NCBI GenBank assembly: GCA_014381035.1
Contig: JACMIS010000739.1
Span: forward strand, 1 to 8,939
Direction: 5' to 3'
DNA: 8,939 nucleotides
Origin: Armatimonadota bacterium
GTDB lineage: Bacteria > Armatimonadota > Armatimonadia > Armatimonadales > Armatimonadaceae
Positions 1 through 6,100 of the stretch are shown one piece after another. Below the pieces are notes generated by a model, which was not told the DNA's origin, did no database searches, and saw nothing but the letters and a program-made list of their open reading frames with translations. Both the position numbers and the translations under genes were made by a program. Position 1 is the first letter of the stretch. Each line of letters opens with the position of its first letter.

Positions 1-2
1 GG

Positions 3-125
3 GAGATATGGCATTTCTGGGCTTTCCCGTCTGCGCTCAGGAAGCTGAAGGCGGGCATGGAATATGACGCGAACGGTTTCCGTCTGGACGAAGAGATTAA
101 AAAAGCTCGATTAATGCATCGCTAG
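3..125 (+). CDS. C-terminal end of an unrecognised protein (5' truncated by window edge)
   Basis: One frame is open from the first bases of the window to a TAG at 123-125 and gives 40 residues. The other forward frame I read from base 1 stops within 50 bases. The tail is mixed charged (several Lys/Arg and Asp/Glu around the segment with DEEIKKARL), as expected of a soluble C-terminal helix. No motif is recognisable and the family cannot be named. The stop is followed by about 300 nt without a gene, so this gene probably ends its own transcription unit. That the fragment is coding is an inference from the open frame and its amphipathic composition only. Confidence 0.45.
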   Translation, partial: EIWHFWAFPSALRKLKAGMEYDANGFRLDEEIKKARLMHR

Positions 126-225
126 ATCTTGACATTTCAGACAGTTGCTTTTCTCTTCAAGTGTGATTTGTGGAAGCGGCAGACGCGTTGTTGCCCACCG
201 CTTTTCTTTGCCGATTTAACAGTCT

Positions 226-254
226 CAAAAACGAACGCTTTTGGAACGTTTTTG
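226..254. repeat. Inverted repeat CAAAAACG / CGTTTTTG
   Basis: There is a perfect 8-bp inverted repeat with arms at 226-233 and 247-254 and a 13-nt loop. The right arm ends in a five-T run, so a transcript from the left would form an AT-rich stem ending in U residues. The stem has only two G-C pairs per arm, weak for an intrinsic terminator, and it lies 100 nt past the upstream stop codon. It could instead be a protein-binding dyad. The arms are directly visible; the function is unknown. Confidence 0.4.
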
Positions 255-412
255 CGAAGCGCAGAAAGTTGGGGACACCCTGGCGGGCGCGAGGGGAAGT
301 CGCCCCTTAGCAAAAGTTAAGCCAAATTTTACACGTGGTGAAGGAAAGCCAGGGGAGAAAGCGAAAGAAAAGAATGTCAGCAGTTGGGCTGGCACCGCTC
401 GTATGTTGAAGG

Positions 413-418
413 TAAGTT
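413..418 (+). promoter_or_regulatory. Putative -10 element (TAAGTT) for a leaderless transcript
   Basis: TAAGTT fits the TANNNT pattern and lies 7 nt before the ATG at 426, so a transcript would begin at or next to the start codon. No convincing -35 is seen about 17 nt upstream. The nearest Shine-Dalgarno-like bases (GAAGG, 408-412) sit 13 nt from the ATG, too far for a good site. The same arrangement recurs at two other genes in this window, which raises its credibility. Confidence 0.4.
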
Positions 419-425
419 ACTCGTT

Positions 426-752
426 ATGCAATCCGTAGACCGCTATACCAAAGTCATGCTCACGCTACTGGTCATCGGCATTTGGGCAATGTTGTTGCGT
501 CCGTTCTTCCAACCTACTCCTGCGATAGCGCAATCAGGAGTAAAATATGGTGTTTATGCACAAGAAAATAATATCGTTGCTGATAGGGAAATGGGCGTGT
601 ACCCACACAGCACCTTTAAAGCGAAATCAGTGTCTTTTACTGTTACTGGCGACAATGTAGGCAAAGCATTACTCCATGCGTCCGCTAATGGTTGGAAAAT
701 CGTTAGTATTTCCCCGAATGATGGGGGATTTAGCATATTCGTTCAAAAGTAA
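426..752 (+). CDS. Small exported or membrane-anchored protein with DUF4177-like tail
   Basis: This is a 108-residue protein. The N-terminus is a signal peptide or anchor: a short charged region (MQSVDRYTK), a hydrophobic segment at residues 10-25, then a possible signal-peptidase site after AIA (residues 33-35). The exported part is about 70 residues. Its end, with ALLHASANGW followed by KIVSISPNDG and an alternating hydrophobic strand, resembles the 'LN.l...GW.lv' pattern of small DUF4177-type proteins. That resemblance is my inference, not a firm match. I chose the ATG at 426 over an in-frame TTG at 384 because the hydrophobic segment then begins near the N-terminus and a TANNNT element lies 7 nt upstream. 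The gene is clearly more AT-rich than the operon to the right. It converges with the zinc-ribbon gene across 45 bp. Function unknown. Confidence 0.7.
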   Translation: MQSVDRYTKVMLTLLVIGIWAMLLRPFFQPTPAIAQSGVKYGVYAQENNIVADREMGVYPHSTFKAKSVSFTVTGDNVGKALLHASANGWKIVSISPNDGGFSIFVQK

Positions 753-765
753 TCAAGGCGTCCCA

Positions 766-781
766 AAAAATGGTCCTTTTT
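766..781. terminator. Weak possible bidirectional terminator between convergent genes
   Basis: AAAAA at 766-770 and TTTTT at 777-781 flank TGGTCC in the 45-bp gap between two converging genes. Read from either side, the stem ends in a T run. The stem is purely A-T and short, so it would be a poor intrinsic terminator. It is recorded because of its position and because nothing better is seen in the gap. Confidence 0.2.
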
Positions 782-797
782 AAGACTGAAATGGGTG

Positions 798-1709
798 TCA
801 TAAATCGTCCCAATCCGTGCGTGGTCTCCCGCCGATGACCCGCTTTGGACCGGTGGCTATCACAAACGGTGGGATTACCGCCTGACGGATCGCGAGACGC
901 ACGACCTTGGCGCGGGAGCCATCGAACCGCTTTTTGGCGACCGCGACGATGGCGTTGTATTGTGCCATCGGGAACTGCACCGTGAACCGGTGTCCGCGTT
1001 GGCAGAACGGCTGGTATGCCTCCATGGCAGGTCCGTCGCCTTTTAACGCTTTTGCCACCGCCTCGCGAATGATTTCCGAGACGTGGTACTTGCTGGTTTT
1101 ACCGGGGTGCGCCTCCCGGTAGCGACGCTTCAGTTCCCAGATCGCTTCCATCGTCGGGCGGTCGATGCCGAACGTGATGTGTTTGGACGGCCCGAGCAGT
1201 TTCGCCGCGCGTCCCACGAAACTCGGTTCGCCGGTCGGGGCAGGTCCCCAGTAGTCGGCTTCGACCTTGTTCCACCGTCGGGCGCGATTAAGTGCCCCCT
1301 GAACCGCAACGCAGTCGGTACACCGGGTAGTGGTTGCGCCCCCCTGCTTCCGTAGTCCGCGTGGCTTGCCGCACCGGGTGCACCGTTTTTGGGCGACTCG
1401 CGCGACGGTGCGGGCTTGTTGCCACTCACGGTCGTATTTCGAGCAGGCGGGGCACAGCGTCTCAAATCCCGTGCCGCCTTTCTTTTGCTCGCTCGGTTTT
1501 CCGCACCGACCGCAAAGACCGGCGTTAACATGCGCCTCGCGTCGCGATTTTGTCTGGTTCCGCGCTCTCTCGGCACAACGGGCGCATTGGTTGCGCGTCG
1601 CCCCACCCCGCGCCGGTGCTTCCCGGAGCCGCCCGCACGTGTAGCAATATCCGGCGGCGGCACGTTCGGCACGTTTTTTTGCTATAGCCAGTGACTTCTC
1701 CGTAGCCAT
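798..1709 (-). CDS. Triple zinc-ribbon protein with two C-terminal ribbon-helix-helix-like units
   Basis: This 303-residue protein is probably cytoplasmic and nucleic-acid binding. It carries three CxxC-x16-CxxC units at C22/C25/C42/C45, C66/C69/C86/C89 and C110/C113/C130/C133. Each unit starts exactly 44 residues after the last, and units 2 and 3 share a CGKP turn. Each should bind one Zn2+. After a linker (about 140-176), residues 177-222 and 240-278 each look like strand-helix-helix: HITFGID then two helices ending EIIREAVAKAL, and RFTVQFP then two helices ending VVRLAIRQAV. This is the ribbon-helix-helix pattern. A tandem pair in one chain would make a pseudo-dimer. The start ATG is preceded by TAAAAT with a 6-nt gap and no Shine-Dalgarno, suggesting a leaderless mRNA. 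The gene is divergent from the GNAT gene. The Zn ribbons are clear; the RHH assignment is inferred. A transcriptional regulator is the best guess. Confidence 0.75.
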   Translation of the reverse strand: MATEKSLAIAKKRAERAAAGYCYTCGRLREAPARGGATRNQCARCAERARNQTKSRREAHVNAGLCGRCGKPSEQKKGGTGFETLCPACSKYDREWQQARTVARVAQKRCTRCGKPRGLRKQGGATTTRCTDCVAVQGALNRARRWNKVEADYWGPAPTGEPSFVGRAAKLLGPSKHITFGIDRPTMEAIWELKRRYREAHPGKTSKYHVSEIIREAVAKALKGDGPAMEAYQPFCQRGHRFTVQFPMAQYNAIVAVAKKRFDGSRAKVVRLAIRQAVIPPFVIATGPKRVIGGRPRTDWDDL

Positions 1710-1715
1710 GTTGCT

Positions 1716-1721
1716 ATTTTA
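1716..1721 (-). promoter_or_regulatory. Putative -10 (TAAAAT) for leaderless zinc-ribbon gene
   Basis: On the minus strand TAAAAT matches five of six bases of TATAAT and ends 6 nt before the ATG at 1709. No Shine-Dalgarno is present between them. A good -35 at the usual distance is not evident; the best bases are part of a T-rich stretch near 1735-1743. Confidence 0.45.
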
Positions 1722-1767
1722 CGGTAGCGACGCCAGCCAAAACATACATTTTGTTTCGCGGATCGCC

Positions 1768-1807
1768 CAGGCATTTCTCATGAGTTTTATCCCGTGAGAA
1801 ACGCCTG
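1768..1807. promoter_or_regulatory. Imperfect inverted repeat in divergent promoter region (candidate operator)
   Basis: The left arm CAGGCATTTCTCA (1768-1780) pairs with TGAGAAACGCCTG (1795-1807) at 12 of 13 positions around a 14-nt centre. The right arm covers the place where the -35 of the GNAT promoter should lie (about 1799-1804, given the -10 at 1822-1827). A protein bound here would be well placed to control the GNAT gene, and perhaps the divergent zinc-ribbon/RHH gene whose start is 58 bp away. The dyad is visible; its role as an operator is inferred. Confidence 0.45.
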
Positions 1808-1818
1808 ATGATGGATTG

Positions 1819-1827
1819 TGCTAAAAT
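1819..1827 (+). promoter_or_regulatory. Extended -10 promoter element (TGCTAAAAT) for the GNAT gene
   Basis: TAAAAT at 1822-1827 is preceded by TGC, the extended -10 arrangement, which can compensate for a poor -35. Transcription would start near 1834, giving a leader of about 55 nt before the ATG at 1889. The leader contains the perfect hairpin at 1860-1874. Confidence 0.45.
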
Positions 1828-1859
1828 AATGAGACAGGACGCCAGTCGCTGATCTACAG

Positions 1860-1874
1860 GATGACTGTGTCATC
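1860..1874. repeat. Perfect short palindrome GATGAC-TGT-GTCATC in the GNAT leader
   Basis: Six-base arms are perfectly complementary around a 3-nt centre and end 14 nt before the GNAT start codon. On RNA this would be a small hairpin next to the ribosome-binding region. On DNA it is a dyad of the size bound by small dimeric regulators. Function not shown. Confidence 0.4.
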
Positions 1875-1888
1875 AATGGGAAACGGAA

Positions 1889-2338
1889 ATGATTACCCTA
1901 ATACGAACGGATTCGGACAACGCGGATTTTCTGGAACTGGTGAAACATCTCGATGCTTATTTAGCCGAGAAAGATGGGGAGGACCATTCCTTCTACGCCC
2001 AGTTCAACAAAGTCGCCAAAATCAAGTATGTCGTGGTCGCGTATGAAAACGGCGACCCGATAGGGTGCGGTGCCATAAAAGAATACGCCCCGGACACGAT
2101 GGAAATCAAGCGGATGTATACGTCGCCCGAGGGAAGGGGAAAAGGCGTGGCTACTCAGGTTTTGACCGCGTTGGAACGATGGGCGGCAGAACTGGGTTAC
2201 GAGAAGTGCGTGCTGGAAACCGGGATACGACAAACGGAAGCAATCGGGCTCTACAAAAAGAACGACTACGCCATTATTCCCAACTACGGGCAGTATGCTG
2301 GCGTCGAAAACAGTCTGTGCTTCGAGAAACCGGTATAG
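1889..2338 (+). CDS. GNAT family N-acetyltransferase
   Basis: This 149-residue single-domain protein should transfer acetyl from acetyl-CoA to an amine; the substrate cannot be told. The GNAT core is complete. Strand VVVAYENGDPIGCGAI (residues 48-63) leads into MEIKRMYTSPEGRGKGVA, whose R83-x-x-G86-x-A88 is the acetyl-CoA pyrophosphate loop (motif A). It is followed by the helix TQVLTALERWAAEL, a LETG strand (109-112) and the motif B segment EAIGLYKKNDYAIIPNYG (117-134). The end SLCFEK is typical of this soluble branch. No signal peptide is present, so it is cytoplasmic. The ATG at 1889 is preceded by a GGGAA stretch at 1878-1882, a usable weak Shine-Dalgarno, and an in-frame stop at 1862-1864 limits upstream extension. 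It is divergent from the zinc-ribbon gene and seems monocistronic: 161 nt and a separate promoter precede the next gene. Confidence 0.92.
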   Translation: MITLIRTDSDNADFLELVKHLDAYLAEKDGEDHSFYAQFNKVAKIKYVVVAYENGDPIGCGAIKEYAPDTMEIKRMYTSPEGRGKGVATQVLTALERWAAELGYEKCVLETGIRQTEAIGLYKKNDYAIIPNYGQYAGVENSLCFEKPV

Positions 2339-2419
2339 CAGGGACCGAATCGAATGCCTGATATGTGGAGACGGACCGATTTTCCTCGGTACCCACGAAA
2401 GCACGACGCGGTGATTGGA

Positions 2420-2435
2420 CTCCCGCCCCTGGGAG
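2420..2435. repeat. Small hairpin CTCCC-GCCCCT-GGGAG between GNAT and the operon
   Basis: Perfect five-base GC-rich arms flank a 6-nt loop in the gap 2339-2499. No T run follows on either strand, so it is not a standard intrinsic terminator. A second weak pairing, ACCGA/TCGGT, lies just upstream near 2376-2391. Together they could slow or end the GNAT transcript, but evidence is slight. Confidence 0.25.
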
Positions 2436-2462
2436 CTCACGAAAATAATCCCCTTCTCCCGC

Positions 2463-2492
2463 TTGACTACAACGTTAGTCATATGTTAAACT
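2463..2492 (+). promoter_or_regulatory. Sigma-70-like promoter for the AMMECR1-A2M-NodB operon, probably leaderless
   Basis: TTGACT (2463-2468) matches five of six -35 bases. After an 18-nt spacer, TAAACT (2487-2492) is a TANNNT -10. The ATG at 2500 comes only 7 nt later, and nothing resembling a Shine-Dalgarno lies between. Initiation at about 2499-2500 would give an mRNA starting at the codon itself. This is the best-formed promoter in the window. Confidence 0.6.
2464..2481. promoter_or_regulatory. Perfect dyad TGACTA-CAACGT-TAGTCA inside the operon promoter (candidate operator)
   Basis: Six-base arms at 2464-2469 and 2476-2481 are exact reverse complements. The left arm overlaps the -35 hexamer and the right arm fills the spacer before the -10. 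A dimeric protein bound here would compete with RNA polymerase, the arrangement of a classical repressor site. The binder is unknown. Confidence 0.5.
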
Positions 2493-2499
2493 GTCGCCA

Positions 2500-3126
2500 A
2501 TGAAACCACGTGGCAGTAACACAACCTCTCACCGAAGAGCATTGATCGTAGCCTGTTTTCTGGCGATAATGGCAGTCGTTGCCGGAGTACGTGCCCAGAA
2601 CACGGCTTCCCTGTCGCCGCAGGATGCCGCGTTGCTCGCGCTTGCCCGCGAAGCCGTGCGCGGTGCCGTCACCGGTTCCTCGCCAATTGCTTTACCGGTT
2701 GCTGCGCTCGGTGACCTGCCTTCGCAGGGCGTGTTTGTTACCATCGAGCGGAACGGAAACGTGGTCGGGTGCCGGGGGACGCTCCAGCCGCGCTTCGCCA
2801 ATTTACGAACCGAGGTGCAGACCGCCGCACGCTCTGCCGCGACCACCGACCCGCGTTACCGTCCGCTGACGCCCCCCGATCTGTCCCGATTTCTGGTGAC
2901 AGTCACGGTCATCGAACGGCTGGAGCCTATCGGGCGGGCGGAGGCACTGACACTGACTTCCGCCGACGGGATCGCGTTACAAGCCGGGAACAACACCGGC
3001 GTGGTCCTGCCCTACGAAGGGCGCGACCCGGCGACCCGGCTGCGCTGGGCATATCAGAAAGCGGGCGTTCCCAACAACTCCTCCTGCCGCCTCTGGCGCG
3101 TCGTCGCCCGACGGTTTCGCGGCTGA
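2500..3126 (+). CDS. Secreted AMMECR1-domain protein
   Basis: This 208-residue protein starts with a classical Sec signal peptide: basic HRR at 11-13, hydrophobic core at 14-30 (ALIVACFLAIMAVVAGV), and likely cleavage after VRA (residue 32). The rest is an AMMECR1 domain: GVFVTIERNGNVVGCRGTL (77-95) corresponds to the family's G-V-F-V-T with the conserved R/G-G-C-x-G turn. It is followed by the helix with AARSAATTDPRYRPLTPPDL (109-128), the strand FLVTVTVIERLEPI (131-144), GVVLPYEGRD (167-176) and a C-terminal W183...W199 region. Family members are mostly cytoplasmic and include human AMMECR1 and the archaeal and AmmeMemoRadiSam-associated proteins; their biochemical role is unsettled. No Memo or radical-SAM partner gene is present here. 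It is the first gene of a probable operon, with 32 nt to the alpha-2-macroglobulin gene. Domain assignment is firm; the exported role is unknown. Confidence 0.88.
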   Translation: MKPRGSNTTSHRRALIVACFLAIMAVVAGVRAQNTASLSPQDAALLALAREAVRGAVTGSSPIALPVAALGDLPSQGVFVTIERNGNVVGCRGTLQPRFANLRTEVQTAARSAATTDPRYRPLTPPDLSRFLVTVTVIERLEPIGRAEALTLTSADGIALQAGNNTGVVLPYEGRDPATRLRWAYQKAGVPNNSSCRLWRVVARRFRG

Positions 3127-3158
3127 CCGCGACGAACAAACTCCGGGATATTCTAACT

Positions 3159-6100
3159 ATGTGGAACTTTAAAAAAGCAAAGAATCTTGCGCGACCGACG
3201 GCGGTTGTTTTCCTCGCGGCGATGATTCTGGCACTGGGCGCATTTTTCCGGAGCGGCGTCGCGGCAGACCCGGCACCGGCAACCGACCCGCCGAACGTTC
3301 TGGTGCCGACCCGTCCGGTGACCGAGATACGCCTGTCCACGAAACGAAATGTGGCTCCCGGTCCCCACATTCGCATGTATGTCAACACGCGGAATCTGGC
3401 GCGGATCGAGGTTTCCGTCTACCGGATGGACACCGCGAAATGGTTGCGTATTCGGGAGGAGAGCGATAACAACGGCGAGTTTAAGCCAATGCCGGAAGTG
3501 TTACCCGGCAAGCCGGTCCGCGTTTTCCCGGTGACCGTCGGCGACCCAAAGCTGAAATCGTCGCCGCAACAACCGGATATTTACCGTAGCAAGCAGTTCA
3601 ACCTTCCCGTGCTTCCGCCGGGCGCGTATCTTCTGGTGGCGAGCGGCGGCGGGGAGAAAGCCTGGTCGGTCGTGAATATCACGAACCTTGCCGTGGTGCT
3701 CAAACGGGCACCGGGAACCCTCCTGACCTGGGTGACAGACCACGCGAGCGGGGTACCCATCGCCGGGGCGACGGTGACCGTGTGGGACCGTGCCGCGAAA
3801 AAGACCGTTTCCGAGGGGCGGACCGATAAAGATGGAATCTATCGGGCGGGGGCGCGTCCGGACGGCTCGCAGACCGTGATCGTGGCGCGGAACGTGCCGG
3901 GCAGGCAGTCCGATCTCGCCGGATTGCCGCTCCCCCTTTCCGACCCCGATAACCGACTGGTCAGTCATCTGCAAACCGACCGACCGGTGTATCGCCCCGG
4001 CGCGACCGTGTCGTACCGGGCGATCCTGCGCCGGACGAAAGGCACGGGCTACATCGCCGAGGCGAACGCTTCCGTGACCGCCGAAGTCCGTGACAGTCGC
4101 GACAATGTCCAGCAACAAACCAAGGAGACTACCAGTCCGCTGGGAACGGTCGCAGGATCGTTTTCGATCCCGGCACAGGGCGCACTCGGGCCGTATTCGC
4201 TGGTGCTGACCACCGGCGACGGGCAGCGGGTGTACGCGACATTCACTGTCGCCGAGTATCGTAAACCGGACTTTCTGGCGACGGTCACGCCGGAAAAGAA
4301 GCGGTACCTGTCCGGCGAGACCGGGAAGTTTGCTCTTCAAACCAATTACTACTTCGGTGCGCCACTCCCCGGTGCCACAGTGCGATACGTGATCCGGCGC
4401 AGTGCAAGCCCGTATTACGGCGCGTTCGGGGGCGGCGATCCCGCCGAAACCGCCTGGTTCGCCAGCGGCGACGGCAACCTGTACGCGCGTGATACCTACG
4501 CCGCCGATGACGTGGTCGCCGACAACACCATAACCACCGACGCCGAAGGACGCGCCAGCATTTCGTTCCCGACGCGCACGGATGTCGGAGACTCCGCGTA
4601 TTCGATCTCCTGCACCGTCACCGACGGACAGCGGCGCGAAGTGACGGCGAGTGGTTCCGTGCCGGTCTACGGCGCAACGGTGCGACTCGGCATCCGGACA
4701 AAGGTCTACACCGCACCGCTCAACGGGATCGTGCCGGTGGAACTGCGCCTCGCCGACCTGGACGGTCGCCCGGTCGCAGGCAGAGTGACGCTCCTCACAC
4801 GGCAACAGATATACGATGAGAAGACGCAAGCGTCGTCCTGGCGCACGCTCAGCCAGTCTGCCGCCGTGGTCCCGGCGAGCGGCAAGGCGACCACCAACGT
4901 TCCCGCCGCGAGAGAGGGCGAGGTGGAGATCCGCGCCACCGTCACTGATTCCGCGAAACGAAAAGCGGTCGCCGTTTCCTCGTTCTATGTCACCGCGCCT
5001 GATACACCGACCCCGAAGGAGCGACCGGAACCGACCGTGCGCCTCCGGCTGGGCGCGTCGTCGTACCAGCCCGGCGACACCGTCACCGTGTTTTTGACCG
5101 CGAACACGCCGGAACGCTCCGTGCTACTGACGGTCGAGGGCAACGCGCTGTTCGCCTACAAAGTCGTTCCGCCGGGAAAGACCGGCTTCACCTGGAAAGT
5201 ACCCGCCACCGCCGGGATGGCACCCAACGCGCACGTTTCGGCGGCGCAGTGGGCAGCGATGAACGGTGATCCGGCGAACAAGACACGCGCCGTCCGCCTC
5301 CTGACCGCAACCGTTCCGCTCCCGGTCCCCGACCGTTCCCGACGGCTCGACCTATCCGTAACGCCGGACCGACCCGATCATCGCCCCGGCGACCGCGTGA
5401 TTTACACGGTCCGGGCACGCGACGGGAAAACAGGGAAGCCGGTCGGCGGAGCCGAGGTCGCGCTGGCGGTGATCGACGAGGCGATCTTCGCCGTCCGCCC
5501 CGACGCAACGCCGGATATATACGGGACGTTCTGGGGGTTCCGCGAAAACCACACGCACACCGCCGCGTCCGCGCCGGAAGAGGTCAGCGGCGGCGCGTAT
5601 CAGAACGCCGAGCCGACCGGCGTCGCCCCGGTGCGGCAGCGGTTCCTCGACACGGCGTTCTGGAACGCCCGCCTCGTCACCGGTCCCGACGGTACCGCCG
5701 TCGCCACCGTGGAACTGCCCGGTAACCTGACCGCGTGGCGGGCGACCGCGCTCGGCGTCACGGATTCGACGGCGGTCGGACGTGCCTTATCCCGCGTGAA
5801 TTCATCGCGCCCGGTCATGTTGCGCCTCGCCACGCCGCGTCAGTTCGTCCAGGGCGACCGACTCACCCTGATCGGCACCGTCAGCAACCGGACCGAGCAA
5901 AAGCGGACGTTCAAAGTCACCCTGACCGCGACCGGTGTACAGCCCGCACCGGGCGAGAATGCCATGAAGTCCGTGACCATCCCGGCAAAAGGCGAGGCGA
6001 CGGTGGAATGGCGCGTGTCGGCGGACAGCATCCCCGTGCCGGACGGTCGGGCGACATTGGAAGGAACGCTGATCGCCGCCGACCTCGAGCCGGGCGAAAC

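Larger units (their letters stand above)
126..425. other. Non-coding AT-richer intergenic region with hairpins
   Basis: About 300 nt lie between the partial gene and the small exported protein. I see no convincing ORF: the short open frames lack a plausible start and encode unstructured peptides. The stretch holds a TTGACA at 129-134 without a matching -10, an AT-rich inverted repeat at 226-254, and a small GC hairpin at 292-307 (AGGGG/CCCCT, loop AAGTCG, with an alternative GGGCG/CGCCC pairing at 285-305). It could be a long 3' region or an untranslated structured RNA. No known RNA family is recognised. Confidence 0.5.

Noticed and set aside
129..134. TTGACA as a promoter -35
   Set aside because: No acceptable -10 lies 16-18 nt downstream and no gene start follows for nearly 300 nt.
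1130..1672. Open frame antisense or alternate to the zinc-ribbon gene
   Set aside because: High-GC shadow frame; composition is Arg/Pro/Ala-rich without motifs, while the overlapping frame has regular Cys pairs and clear repeats.
2769..3158. In-frame upstream extension of the A2M gene inside the AMMECR1 gene
   Set aside because: The extension encodes Arg/Pro-rich sequence with no domain, it lies wholly in an alternate frame of a well-supported gene, and the ATG at 3159 is followed at once by a signal peptide.
3501..4829. Long open frame (442 codons) on the minus strand within the A2M gene
   Set aside because: Mirror of the strong codon bias of the A2M gene; it encodes no recognisable domain, and the forward frame carries a complete A2M architecture.
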